Shown in pieces: positions 42,464 through 51,635 of a stretch of 64,000 nucleotides of DNA; position 1 is the stretch's first letter, and each line of letters begins with the position of its first letter. The position numbers and the translations under genes are program-made. The stretch covers positions 284,352-348,351 of the forward strand of contig NZ_JAHBGD010000017.1 of the NCBI RefSeq assembly GCF_018390605.1. The letters run 5' to 3'. The DNA is from Ancylobacter defluvii. Lineage in GTDB: Bacteria > Pseudomonadota > Alphaproteobacteria > Rhizobiales > Xanthobacteraceae. The notes beneath the pieces are model-generated. The model was not told the origin of the DNA, searched no databases, and worked only from the letters and a program-made list of their open reading frames with translations.

Positions 42464-43750
42464 TCATCCTTTGAATGCGAAGATATCGAAGCCCCGGTCT
42501 CGGTCGATGACATAGACGATCCCGCGCCCGTCGACATCGACGTCGTTGCTCTGCGGACTCGCATGACCATTAGCCGGCTGTGGAATAAAGTATCCCACTT
42601 CACGGGGGCTTTCCGGAGCGGCGAGGTCGATCACCCGCAAACCGCCGGCAAACCATGTCGCGAAGACCAGGCTGCCAACCTGCCGCTCCTGGAACTGATG
42701 CGCGCCGAAGCGCCCGCCAGCGCGCGCATAGGGGCTGTCGGTCTGGCTCAGGTGGAATGTGGAGAGAGGCCTCACCGCAGTGGGATCGGCCGCGTCCATC
42801 ACCCACAGAAAGGCATGTGGCTGGCCGGGCACATGGTCGTGCTCCTCATCGATCATCAACGCGATGTCACGCCCGGCAATCGGCGAGGCGAGGCGAAAGA
42901 AGGTGTGCGTCGGCTCGGGAAACGGGGGATGATAATTGAAGCTGCCGAGCGTGCGCGGCCGGGCGATGTCCGACACGTCGATCGCATAGGCGCCGGCATA
43001 CCAGCAGGAAGCCCACATCACGTCGCCGACACGCAGCGCGTGGTGGAGCCGGTGGCGCTGACCGGGCCATGCCGGCGTTTCGCCGCCGGCGACATGCTGG
43101 CCGGGCAGGTGCCAGCGCGAGACCTCTCGCGGCCTCGTCGGATCGGCAAGGTCGTAGATGACCAGAATATTGCCGACATACCCGTCCATCTCGGTGGAGA
43201 TGTAGGCGTAGCGCTCGTCCATGTCGAAGCGGTGCACACCGATGCCGCCGGTGCGGACATAGGCGAGTTCACGTGGATTGGCCGGGTCTCCGATGTCCCA
43301 CACACGGAAGCCACCCTCGCCATAGCCCCGCAACAAGCCGGCGCGAAGATCGGCGAGTTCGTCGGTGGTAACGCCGAGCAGTTGCGCGATCTCATCCGGT
43401 GTCGGCACGCGTCCGAGGCGGGCGGTGAGTTCGCCCGTCACCGCCTCGATCCGCTCACCCTTGCGATAGAAATGCCGGCGATGCCGCTCGACATTGGTGA
43501 TCATCAAGTCGCCGGCAACCTTCACCTTGTGGGTGTGGGAATAGCCGTTCGGCGGCGCAAGGGCCGCCACGAGGCGCGGCCGGGCGGGATCGCGCACATC
43601 GTAAATACTGGTGCCCAGCGGCGGCGACATGTGGCCGATGAAGGCGTAGCCGTCCTTCACCACCACCTCCCCGCCGCCCGGAATATCCAGCCGGGCGAGC
43701 GGCGTGATGTTGGCGCTGTGCAGCGGGCCGGCCGGAAGGTGCGCGTTCAT
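42464..43750 (-). CDS. LVIVD-repeat beta-propeller protein with sigma-like helical insert
   Basis: A 428-residue protein whose ATG overlaps the tctA stop. It shows repeated propeller blades, e.g. YAFIGHMSPPLGTSIYDVRD, GFRVWDIGDPANPRELAYVR, NILVIYDLADPTRPREVSRW and GLRVIDLAAPESPREVGYFI. Between blades a helical insert, LTARLGRVPTPDEIAQLLGV, closely resembles sigma-70 region 3. No signal peptide, so cytoplasmic. It is coupled to the transporter operon. A regulatory or sensing role is possible. Ligand unknown; annotation tools may misname it as a sigma factor because of the insert. Confidence 0.75.
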   Translation of the reverse strand: MNAHLPAGPLHSANITPLARLDIPGGGEVVVKDGYAFIGHMSPPLGTSIYDVRDPARPRLVAALAPPNGYSHTHKVKVAGDLMITNVERHRRHFYRKGERIEAVTGELTARLGRVPTPDEIAQLLGVTTDELADLRAGLLRGYGEGGFRVWDIGDPANPRELAYVRTGGIGVHRFDMDERYAYISTEMDGYVGNILVIYDLADPTRPREVSRWHLPGQHVAGGETPAWPGQRHRLHHALRVGDVMWASCWYAGAYAIDVSDIARPRTLGSFNYHPPFPEPTHTFFRLASPIAGRDIALMIDEEHDHVPGQPHAFLWVMDAADPTAVRPLSTFHLSQTDSPYARAGGRFGAHQFQERQVGSLVFATWFAGGLRVIDLAAPESPREVGYFIPQPANGHASPQSNDVDVDGRGIVYVIDRDRGFDIFAFKG

Positions 43751-45264
43751 GCGGCAACCATCCGGGCGGCACGGTTGCGGCGCCATTGCACGATGGAGGG
43801 GATCGCCAGCGAGAAGGCAAGCGCCGCCCACAATATGTTGCCGACCGGCGAAGAAAAGAACACCCACGGGTCGTTGCCGCTGATGCGCAGGGCGCGCATC
43901 ACATTGGCCTCCAGCATCGGCCCGAGGATCACTCCGATGAGCAGCGCCACCACGTTGAAGCCGGTCTTGCGGCAGATATAGCCGATAGCGCCGAACAGTA
44001 GTGTCAGCCACAGGTCGAACATGTAGCCGCGCGGAGCGAAGGCCCCGACCAGAGTGAAGGCGATGATGATCGGCGCCAGCACCGGGGTGGGGATCAGCAC
44101 CAGCTTCGACACCCAGCGGGTGAGCGGCAGGGTGGTAAACAGCATCACCGCATAGGCCACCAGCATGGTAATGAACACGCCATAGCCGATGCCTGGATTC
44201 TGAATGAACAGCCGCGGGCCGAGCTGGACGCCATGATAGGTCATCACGATCAGCATCACCGCCGCCGTGGTGCCGCCGGGCACGCCGATCACCAATAGCG
44301 GGATGAGATCGCCGGACGCGCATCCATTGTTGGCGGATTCCGGCGCGATCACGCCCTCCGGGATGCCGGTGCCATATTTCTCCGGCGTCTTGGAGTAGAG
44401 CCGCGACTGCTGGTAGGCGACGAAGGCGGCGATGGAGGCACCGGCTCCAGGCACGATGCCGATGATCAGTCCGATTATGCCGGTCCAGATCATGTGCCAG
44501 GTGCGCTGGAACGACATGACCACGCCTTCCCAAGTCTCCTTCCAGCTGGACTGCTGCATCATCTGCCGGCCGGTGTCGCTGAGCACCGAGGTGCTCTCCA
44601 TCATGATCAGCGCTTCGGAGATGGCGAAGACGCCGATCAGCACCGCGATCAGCGGCACGCCGTCATAAAGTTCAATGAAGCCGAAAGTGCCGCGTGGCGT
44701 CGAATAGATGTGGTCCGCGCCGATCGCCCCGATCAGCAGGCCGAGAAAGCCGGCGATCAGGCCCTTCAGCATGTTGTCGGAGGCGACCGAGGCGATTAGC
44801 GTGATGCCGAACAGCAGGATCACCACCATCTCGACGCTGTGCATGTAGAAAGCGAGGCGCGCGATGTAGGGCAGCAGGAAGATCGACATCAGCGCGGTGA
44901 CCATGCCGCCGACCGTCGAGGCGACGAAGGACAGCACCAGCGCCTGCTGGCCGAGCCCCTTTCGCGCCATCGGATAGCCGTCGAGGCAGGTTGCCGCCGA
45001 ACCGCCATTGCCGGGAATATTGAGCAGGATCGAGGTGATGCCGCCGCCCATATGCGAGGCCACGAACAGCGAGACCATGAAGATCATCGCCACCTCGACA
45101 TCCACCGCCAGCGTAAAGGGCAGCAGCATGATGATGGTATTAGCCGAGCCGAAGCCCGGCATGGCACCGATGATGATGCCGATGGTGGTGGCGATGACGA
45201 TCAGCCAAAGATAGCTGAAATTCAGCAGGAACTGGTCGGAGAGCAGGCTCAGGCTGAGATTCAT
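43747..45264 (-). CDS. tctA: Tripartite tricarboxylate transporter, large permease (TctA)
   Basis: This 505-residue inner-membrane permease has the TctA family marks GIIIGAMPGFGSANTIIMLL and PFTLAVDVEVAMIFMVSLFV near the N-terminus, the second GIVPGAGASIAAFVAYQQSR repeat, and GVIAPESANNGCASGDLIPL. About ten to twelve hydrophobic helices are visible. It works with TctB and the periplasmic TctC to take up a carboxylate with sodium or protons. The substrate cannot be read from the sequence. The gene order is tctC-tctB-tctA-propeller. Confidence 0.92.
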   Translation of the reverse strand: MNLSLSLLSDQFLLNFSYLWLIVIATTIGIIIGAMPGFGSANTIIMLLPFTLAVDVEVAMIFMVSLFVASHMGGGITSILLNIPGNGGSAATCLDGYPMARKGLGQQALVLSFVASTVGGMVTALMSIFLLPYIARLAFYMHSVEMVVILLFGITLIASVASDNMLKGLIAGFLGLLIGAIGADHIYSTPRGTFGFIELYDGVPLIAVLIGVFAISEALIMMESTSVLSDTGRQMMQQSSWKETWEGVVMSFQRTWHMIWTGIIGLIIGIVPGAGASIAAFVAYQQSRLYSKTPEKYGTGIPEGVIAPESANNGCASGDLIPLLVIGVPGGTTAAVMLIVMTYHGVQLGPRLFIQNPGIGYGVFITMLVAYAVMLFTTLPLTRWVSKLVLIPTPVLAPIIIAFTLVGAFAPRGYMFDLWLTLLFGAIGYICRKTGFNVVALLIGVILGPMLEANVMRALRISGNDPWVFFSSPVGNILWAALAFSLAIPSIVQWRRNRAARMVAA

Positions 45265-45300
45265 GTCGGACCTCCCGTCCGCAACGGCTTGCTGCCGGGC

Positions 45301-45804
45301 TCAGAGGCCGGTCAGGGCCGAGACGAGGCGCTCGAAGGGACCCTGTGGAAACGAGGTCCGCAGGATGAGGATGAAGAGCACATAGCCGAACAGGGCGAGC
45401 GAGCCGGCCGTGAGGGCCGCAGCCCGAACGCTCATGCGCTGCAGCCACAGGAAGCCGGCAAAGAGAAAGCCGAAAGTGCTCAGCGTGAAGCCAGCCCAGG
45501 GGATCACCGCCACCGAAGCGACGGTGAGACCGAACAGCGAACCGCGCACGATGGCGAGCTTTCGGTCCTCATAGAGGCTGGTCAGCTCGAGATAATGCGT
45601 GCCGCGCGCGAGGCCGATCACCGTCCTCAGCGCGAAGATGCCGATCAGCAGGAACAGCACCACGGCGCAGAACACACCGGAGACCTTGGCCTCCCAGTCG
45701 AGGTCCTTGATGGAGATCAGATAATAGGTCGCGAAGGCGGCGCCGAGGATCGGGATGATCCAGTCGGCGCCGGTCGCAACCTTGCCGTTGCGGTCGTCAT
45801 TCAT
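45301..45804 (-). CDS. tctB: Tripartite tricarboxylate transporter, small permease (TctB)
   Basis: A 167-residue protein from MNDDRNGKVATGADWIIPIL with four hydrophobic helices (GAAFATYYLISI; GVFCAVVLFLLIGIFALR; FGLTVASVAVIPWAGFTLST; GSLALFGYVLFILILRTSFP). Small size, helix number and its place between tctC and tctA identify TctB, the small membrane partner. Confidence 0.85.
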   Translation of the reverse strand: MNDDRNGKVATGADWIIPILGAAFATYYLISIKDLDWEAKVSGVFCAVVLFLLIGIFALRTVIGLARGTHYLELTSLYEDRKLAIVRGSLFGLTVASVAVIPWAGFTLSTFGFLFAGFLWLQRMSVRAAALTAGSLALFGYVLFILILRTSFPQGPFERLVSALTGL

Positions 45805-45870
45805 GGCGGAGATCCTGCCTGAGAACCGGCACGGGTCCGCCGGCTCTCGCCGCACGAACCCGGCGGCGCG

Positions 45871-46869
45871 TCACTTCGTGGCGGAGAGCAGCGGACGATA
45901 GCGGTCGGCGAGTTCCACGAACTCCTTCGCCGACTCCTGGCAGGACGCCGCGTCGCCATACTGGATGAACTCCCACGGCGTACCGGCTTTCTCCGCCACC
46001 GCCTTGTAGTCGGGATCGGCGAAGACCTGCTTGAAGGTCTCGGAGAGCTTCTTCACCCGGTCGGGATAGGCTTCCACCGTCTTGGCATGGATGGCGATGG
46101 CGCGCTGGCCGGACATTTGCGGGATCTTGGTGCCAAGCGCCTGGTTCACCGGCGGCGCGTTGTTGGTCAGTTCTGGCGCACGGTTGGTTTCGTTGAACAC
46201 GGTGAGAAAGCGTGCCTGATCGCCAAGGCCGAGCGAGGACGACAGGAAAGTGGCGCAGCCATCGACCTCGCCGGTGATCGCCGCCGAACGGGCGGGGCCG
46301 CCGCCGCCATAGGGGATCATCCGCACCTTCATGCCGGTCGCCTCGGCCAGTGCGAGGGCACCGATAGTCGAGGGGTGCGGGAGGCGGCTGGTGGAGAGCG
46401 TGATCTCGCGCTTCTTGCCCTCCTCCACCATGTCCTGGATCGTCTTGAACTTGCTACCCGACCCGACCCAGATCACCGAATCGTCGACGTCCATGCTGCC
46501 GAGATAGACGAAGTCTTGCGGATATTTGTACTTCACCTTCTGGGTGGCATACATGATCATCTCGGGGCCGATATTCCCGAAGAGAATATTGTAGCCGTCG
46601 GCTTCGCGCTTCGAGACGAAGACCTCATACCCGACCTGACCGGAGGCGCCGGGAAAGTAGGAATATTCGAAGTTCGCGCCGAGATATTTGCTCCAGATGC
46701 GGTTGAAGGCGCGCGCGGCCTGATCCACCCCACCACCTTCGCCGGTGGGGATCAGCACCTGAAGCGGCTTGTCGGGATAACCCGCCGCCTGCACGGCAGA
46801 GGCGAACGGGGCGAAGACAGCACCGGCCCCTGCGAGCAGGACATGGCGCCGATTAAGCATGATGGACAT
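45871..46869 (-). CDS. tctC: Periplasmic tricarboxylate-binding protein (TctC/Bug family)
   Basis: A 332-residue binding protein with GGAGG before MSIMLNRRHVLLAGAGAVFA, a signal peptide ending near VQA. The mature start YPDKPLQVLIPTGEGGGVDQ is the typical TctC/Bug opening (family consensus YPxKPIxxIVPxxxGGxxD). SGQVGYEVFVSKREADGYNI and GGGGPARSAAITGEVDGCAT also fit. It captures a carboxylate, often a citrate-like or aromatic acid, for the TctAB permease. First gene of the operon. Confidence 0.9.
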   Translation of the reverse strand: MSIMLNRRHVLLAGAGAVFAPFASAVQAAGYPDKPLQVLIPTGEGGGVDQAARAFNRIWSKYLGANFEYSYFPGASGQVGYEVFVSKREADGYNILFGNIGPEMIMYATQKVKYKYPQDFVYLGSMDVDDSVIWVGSGSKFKTIQDMVEEGKKREITLSTSRLPHPSTIGALALAEATGMKVRMIPYGGGGPARSAAITGEVDGCATFLSSSLGLGDQARFLTVFNETNRAPELTNNAPPVNQALGTKIPQMSGQRAIAIHAKTVEAYPDRVKKLSETFKQVFADPDYKAVAEKAGTPWEFIQYGDAASCQESAKEFVELADRYRPLLSATK

Positions 46870-47320
46870 TTGGCTTCCTCCCAGGCGCGCTGGCGCGCGA
46901 CATCGTACCGGCCATTGGCTGGCCCGCTGTTGGATTTTCTTCAACCTATTATTCTTTGGTTATATATTGGTCTAATTTTCCGGTCAATGCGCCAATGTCT
47001 ATCTCAATCAGCAACCGTAGTGCTTTGGCGCCGACAACTTACCGGTGCAGAACCGCACCCGAAGCGATCTCCAATTCATCCGGCACCCTGACGGCAGCTC
47101 ATGGCGAGATATCCAAGCAAACCAAATCAGAATTGGTTCAGAGACAAACGTGCCTAGCTGATCGACGGTGGCGGCCAGACGTCCGGAGAAATGCGACCCG
47201 GCTGGATCGACGCGCCGCTGCGGGACACCGCGGATTGCCTTCGCACCGGCCGCTCATGGTATCCGTTCGATCGGATCTCGGGTCGATGGAGATGGCCCGC
47301 CCGACGGCACGGGAACAGCC
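46870..47320. other. Divergent intergenic region, tctC / xoxF
   Basis: About 450 bp with no convincing gene. It must hold promoters for the transporter operon and for xoxF, but I cannot point to certain -35/-10 pairs. The DNA near 46925-47000 is AT-rich (ATTATTCTTTGGTTATATATT), which suits a promoter on either strand. Confidence 0.4.
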
Positions 47321-49144
47321 ATGAGGACGAGTATGACCGCGAAATCGTTTGCCATGGCTATCGTCGCGCTGGTCGCCGGATCCTCGCTGGCAACGGCCAA
47401 TGACGACGTATTGAAGCGGATTTCCGATCCAAGTGGTCAGGTCATCCAGACTCTGGACTATGCCAACACCCGCTATTCCCGGCTGGACCAGATCAGCACC
47501 GGCAATGTCGGCCAGTTGCAGGTGGCCTGGACATTCTCCACCGGCGTGCTGAGGGGGCACGAGGGCAGTCCGCTGGTCGTTGACGGGATCATGTATGTCC
47601 ATACGCCGTTTCCCAACATCGTCTACGCCCTCGACCTCGATCACGACGGCCGCATCTTGTGGAAATACGAACCGCAGCAGGAACGGGACGTCGCCGCCAT
47701 CATGTGCTGCGATCTGGTCTATCGCGGCCTCGCCTATGCGCAGGGCATGGTCTTCCTCAGTCAGGCGGATACCACTCTCGTTGCGCTCGATGCGAAGACC
47801 GGCGCCGTTCGGTGGCGGGTGAAGAACGGCAACCCGAAAAAGGGCGAATCCAACACCGCCACCGTGATGCCGGTGAAGGACAAGCTGATCGTCGGCATTG
47901 CCGGCGCCGAGTTCGGCGCGCGCGGGCATATAAGCGCCTACAATCTGAAGGACGGCACCCTCGCCTGGCGCGCCTATTCCACCGGCCCCGACGCCGAGAT
48001 GCGGATCGATCCCGAGAAGACCACGGAACTCGGCAAGCCGGTCGGCAAGGACTCCTCGCTCCGCAGCTGGGAAGGCGAGCAATGGAAGATCGGCGGCGGC
48101 GCCCCTTGGGGCTGGTTCGCCTACGATCCCAAACTCAATCTCGTCTATTACGGCAGCGCCAATCCCGGCACCTGGAACCCCTCGCAGCGCCCCGGCGATA
48201 ATAGGTGGTCAAACACCATCTTCGCCCGCGATGCCGACACCGGCGTCGCGCGTTGGGTCTACCAGATGACGCCGCACGACCAGTGGGACTATGACGGCGT
48301 CAACGAGATGATCCTGACCGACCAGGTGGTCGACGGCCGGACACGGCCCTTGCTCACTCATTTCGACCGCAACGGCTTCGCCTATACGCTCGACCGGCAG
48401 ACCGGCGATTTGCTGGTCGCCGAGAAATTCGACCCCAGCGTGAACTGGGCGACCGGCATCGACATGGACAAGGCGAGCCCGACCTATGGCCGGCCGCTCC
48501 TGAACCCGAAATACGGCACCGAGGCGGAGGGCGAGGACGTCACCTATTCCGGCATCTGCCCGGCGGCGATCGGCGCCAAGAACCAGCAGCCCGCCGCCTA
48601 TTCACCCGCATCCGGCCTGTTCTACGTGCCGACCAGCTCCCTGTGCATGGATTACGAGCCGTTTCATGTCGACTACGCGTCCGGCCAGCCCTATGTCGGC
48701 GCCACCCTCAACATGTACCCCGCTCCCGGCGGCAATGGGCGAACCGGAAACTTCATCGCCTGGGACAATGTGAAGGGGCACATCGTCTGGTCAATTCCCG
48801 AGCGATTCTCGGTGTGGTCCGGGGCGCTGGCCACCGCCGGCGGAGTGGTGTTCTACGGCACGCTGGAGGGATACCTGAAGGCCGTCGACGCCACGACCGG
48901 CCGGGAGCTCTACCGGTTCAAGACGCCGTCCGGCATCGTCGGCAACGTCATGACCTATGAGCATCGCGGCCGGCAATATGTCGCCATCCTGTCCGGCATC
49001 GGCGGCTGGGCAGGCATCGGCCTCGCTGCCGGCCTCTCCGATCCGAATGCCGGATCGGGAGCGAAGGATGCCTATGCGGCCCTCAGCAGCTACACCGCGC
49101 TGGGCGGCCAGCTGACGGTGTTCGCCCTGCCCGGCCGCCCCTAG
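47321..49144 (+). CDS. xoxF: Lanthanide-dependent methanol dehydrogenase (XoxF)
   Basis: A 607-residue PQQ alcohol dehydrogenase with a signal peptide ending near SLATA. It oxidises methanol or related alcohols in the periplasm and passes electrons to a cytochrome c. The [12 protein letters not shown] motif has Asp323 and the extra Asp325 that marks lanthanide-using enzymes (calcium MxaF has Ala there). Cys129-Cys130 form the vicinal disulfide. Blocks such as [20 protein letters not shown] and [20 protein letters not shown] match XoxF. No xoxG or xoxJ is adjacent within the window. A start at 47333 is also possible. Confidence 0.92.
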   Translation: MRTSMTAKSFAMAIVALVAGSSLATANDDVLKRISDPSGQVIQTLDYANTRYSRLDQISTGNVGQLQVAWTFSTGVLRGHEGSPLVVDGIMYVHTPFPNIVYALDLDHDGRILWKYEPQQERDVAAIMCCDLVYRGLAYAQGMVFLSQADTTLVALDAKTGAVRWRVKNGNPKKGESNTATVMPVKDKLIVGIAGAEFGARGHISAYNLKDGTLAWRAYSTGPDAEMRIDPEKTTELGKPVGKDSSLRSWEGEQWKIGGGAPWGWFAYDPKLNLVYYGSANPGTWNPSQRPGDNRWSNTIFARDADTGVARWVYQMTPHDQWDYDGVNEMILTDQVVDGRTRPLLTHFDRNGFAYTLDRQTGDLLVAEKFDPSVNWATGIDMDKASPTYGRPLLNPKYGTEAEGEDVTYSGICPAAIGAKNQQPAAYSPASGLFYVPTSSLCMDYEPFHVDYASGQPYVGATLNMYPAPGGNGRTGNFIAWDNVKGHIVWSIPERFSVWSGALATAGGVVFYGTLEGYLKAVDATTGRELYRFKTPSGIVGNVMTYEHRGRQYVAILSGIGGWAGIGLAAGLSDPNAGSGAKDAYAALSSYTALGGQLTVFALPGRP

Positions 49145-49275
49145 AGCAATTCCCGCAAGAGTGCGTCGCGGTTTTGCGAAAAGAATTGCGTAGAAACAAA
49201 GAACTAGAGCAATTCCGGTGAACCTGATTTCACCGGAATTGCTCTAGGCGACAGGAGCACCCGCAAGAGTGCATC
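49142..49275. repeat. Rhizobiales-type palindromic repeat with 18-bp perfect stem
   Basis: From TAGAGCAATTCCCGCAAGAG (49142) the DNA follows a pattern I recall as dispersed in Rhizobiales genomes, containing GCGAAAAGAATTGCGTAGAA and then AACAAAGAACTAGAGC. A perfect inverted repeat follows: TAGAGCAATTCCGGTGAA (49205-49222), loop CCTGAT, and its complement (49229-49246). CCCGCAAGAGTGC occurs twice (49151 and 49259). The hairpin lies between convergent xoxF and the ABC exporter and may also end transcription of both. Confidence 0.7.
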
Positions 49276-49279
49276 CTGC

Positions 49280-51097
49280 CTACCGCACCGGCTGCATGTC
49301 GCCGGCCCGAGCGCCATCGACCTCTGCCACCATGCCGGACTGGCGCTCGAACAGCCGCCGGTAGCGTCCGCCGGCTCTCGCCAGCAGCGTCGCATGCCGG
49401 CCGTCCTCGACGATACGGCCGTGCTCGAAGACGAGAATACGGTCCATCGCCTGCACGGTGGACAGCCGGTGCGCGATCACGAGAGCCGTGCGCCCATCCA
49501 TAAGCCGTTCCATCGCCTGCTGGATCGCCGCCTCCGACTCGGAATCGAGGCTCGACGTCGCCTCGTCGAGGATGAGAACCGGCGCATCCGCGAGAAAAGC
49601 ACGCGCAATGGCCACCCGCTGGCGCTCGCCGCCGGAGAGCTTCACGCCGCGCTCGCCAACCAGCGTGCGGTAGCCCTTTGGCAGCCGCATGATGAAGTCA
49701 TGCGCATTGGCGAGAAGCGCCGCCCGCTCGATCTCCTCCTGGCTGGCGTCGGGACGTGCATAGGCGATGTTCTCCGCCAGCGTGCGGTGGAACAGCACCG
49801 GTTCCTGCGGCACGATGGCGATCTGCTGGCGCAGCGAGGCCTGCGCCACCTCGCGCACGTCGTGGCCGTCGATCGCCACCCGGCCGGAACTGACGTCGTA
49901 GAGGCGTTGTAGCAGCTTCACGAACGTGGTTTTGCCGGAGCCGGAGGGTCCGACAAGGCCGACGCGCTGCCCCGCAGGGATCACCACGTCGAGGTCGCGG
50001 AACAGCGGCGCAGCATGGCGGCCATAGTGGAAGGTAACCTGTTCGAAACGAACCTCGCCACCACGCAACGCCAGCGGGCGCGCCTCGTGCCGGTCCGCCA
50101 CGCCGGCAGCTAGCGCGTGCAGCTCGACCATCTCCTCCATGTCGTTCACCGCGCGCTGCAAGTTGTGCACGTGCTGTCCGATCTCGCGCAGATAGCCGTG
50201 CACGACGAAATAGGTTGTCAGCACATAGGTGACATCGCCCGGAGTGGCGCGGCCCTGCCACCACAGCCACAGCGCCGTGCCGGTGACGGTGGTGCGCACC
50301 ACCCAGAGCAGGGCGAACTCGCCGCTGGCGCTCCAGGTTGCCAGCATCCAGGTGCGGTGCACGCGGCGGTGCCAGCGCGCCACCACGACGCCGAGCCGCG
50401 CATCCTCCCGGGCCTCGGCGCCGAACGCCTTCACCACCTGGTTGGCGCCGAGCGTGTCCGAGAGCAGTCCGCCGATGCGGGTATCCCATGCATTCGACAA
50501 CCGTGCCGCAGGCGCGACGACACGCATCGCCAGCGCGATCGTCATCGCGCCATAAGCGAGCGCCCCGGCGGCCATGACCAGCCCCATCACCGGCCAGTGC
50601 AGCATCAGCAGCACCACCGTGCCGGCCAGCACCACCACCGAGGGCAGCAAGGAAAGCAGCAGCACGTCATTGATGACGTCGAGCGCCCACATGCCGCGGG
50701 TGATCTTGCGCACGGTAGAGCCGGCGAAGCTGTTGGCGTGCCAGTCCGAGGAGAAGCGCTGCACGCGATGGAAGGTCTCGCGGACCACGTCGGCCATGAT
50801 GTCGAGAGTCAGCGGCACCACGCCCCACCAGGCAAGATGACGTAGCACCACCATGGCCAAGCCGAGCCCGGCCATGACCAGAAACGCTTCCAGCGCCGCG
50901 GGTGCCTGGGCGGGACCGGCGGTCAGCGCATCGACCAGCCGGCCGGCAAACAGCGGCACGAAAACCTCCGTCACCGTCGCCACGACGATGGTGGCGGCAA
51001 TGGCGGCGGCGAGCAGCCAGTGGCGCACCCAATGCTGGAAGGTGAAGGCAAGAACATTGCGCAGCGCCTCGGCGCCGCGAGCGGAAGAAAACGACAT
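49280..51097 (-). CDS. ABC exporter, fused permease and ATPase
   Basis: A 605-residue half-transporter. The first ~330 residues hold six membrane helices (HWLLAAAIAATIVVATVTEV; LEAFLVMAGLGLAMVVLRHL; LLSLLPSVVVLAGTVVLLML and others). The ATPase follows: Walker A GPSGSGKTTFVKLL, signature LSGGERQRVAIARAF, Walker B VLILDEATSSLDSES, and the switch His in VIAHRLSTVQ. It works as a dimer to export a drug, lipid or peptide. The substrate is not predictable. It runs convergent to xoxF. Confidence 0.88.
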   Translation of the reverse strand: MSFSSARGAEALRNVLAFTFQHWVRHWLLAAAIAATIVVATVTEVFVPLFAGRLVDALTAGPAQAPAALEAFLVMAGLGLAMVVLRHLAWWGVVPLTLDIMADVVRETFHRVQRFSSDWHANSFAGSTVRKITRGMWALDVINDVLLLSLLPSVVVLAGTVVLLMLHWPVMGLVMAAGALAYGAMTIALAMRVVAPAARLSNAWDTRIGGLLSDTLGANQVVKAFGAEAREDARLGVVVARWHRRVHRTWMLATWSASGEFALLWVVRTTVTGTALWLWWQGRATPGDVTYVLTTYFVVHGYLREIGQHVHNLQRAVNDMEEMVELHALAAGVADRHEARPLALRGGEVRFEQVTFHYGRHAAPLFRDLDVVIPAGQRVGLVGPSGSGKTTFVKLLQRLYDVSSGRVAIDGHDVREVAQASLRQQIAIVPQEPVLFHRTLAENIAYARPDASQEEIERAALLANAHDFIMRLPKGYRTLVGERGVKLSGGERQRVAIARAFLADAPVLILDEATSSLDSESEAAIQQAMERLMDGRTALVIAHRLSTVQAMDRILVFEHGRIVEDGRHATLLARAGGRYRRLFERQSGMVAEVDGARAGDMQPVR

Positions 51098-51454
51098 TGA
51101 AGCTGCAGGCGCAGCGGGCGCGCCTCTCCTGCGAGAGGGATAGCTCAGCGTGGAGATTGGAAGCTCAGGCGGGCCTCGGATGCGAGGGCGGCCGAACTAG
51201 CGGCGAGGGATCCCAGCCGGGACGGGCAAACGGAACATGATCGTCATTCGCGCCCCTCCCCGGTTCGCAGCTTCAATGACGGGTTCATACCACACGCTCG
51301 GCCTGTGGACAATCCGCGGCGACGATCGCGCTGCGGACGGTGAGGGCGGCGCCTCCAACCGAGTGGATCGATCTCCCTGCCCCTCCCCAAAGAGCCGACC
51401 GGGAAGGTGATCGCATCGCGAAAATGGCTGATGGAAACGGGGCGGGAACATGCC

Positions 51455-51495
51455 CGTCTCACGTGAGATGTGAGACGGTCTCACACTATCTCACG
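51455..51495. promoter_or_regulatory. GTCTCAC operator-like cluster
   Basis: CGTCTCAC (51455-51462) and GTGAGACG (51470-51477) form a perfect 8-bp inverted repeat around GTGAGAT. Another GTCTCAC (51478-51484) and ATCTCACG (51488-51495) follow. Five related heptamers in 41 bp suggest a multi-site operator in the region between the ABC gene and minC. The rest of 51098-51454 shows no gene. Confidence 0.5.
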
Positions 51496-51577
51496 TTCTA
51501 TTTTCGTTCGGCAGGCCGATTTTCGCAAAGTTCAGCGATATAAACGATCCACAGCCGCGCGACCGCAACATGCCGCA

Positions 51578-51602
51578 TTAACCAGCCATTAACCAAGATT
51601 AA
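51578..51602 (+). promoter_or_regulatory. CtrA-like boxes upstream of minC
   Basis: TTAACCAGCCATTAA (51578-51592) matches the CtrA consensus TTAA-N7-TTAA exactly, and a further TTAA follows with a 6-bp gap (51599-51602). The site lies 34 bp before the minC GTG. CtrA is the cell-cycle master regulator of alphaproteobacteria and is known to control min genes in Sinorhizobium; control here is inferred. Confidence 0.6.
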
Positions 51603-51635
51603 CCGAATCTATCCTGACTAGAGGAGATTCGCACG

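Noticed and set aside
42464-43750. Sigma-70 factor suggested by the helical insert
   Set aside because: Only a segment of about 30 residues resembles region 3; the remainder is a beta-propeller with no sigma regions 2 or 4.
41993-43981. A 662-codon plus-strand open frame over the beta-propeller gene
   Set aside because: The minus-strand propeller has clear blade repeats and an ATGA coupling to tctA; the plus frame has no family-like features.
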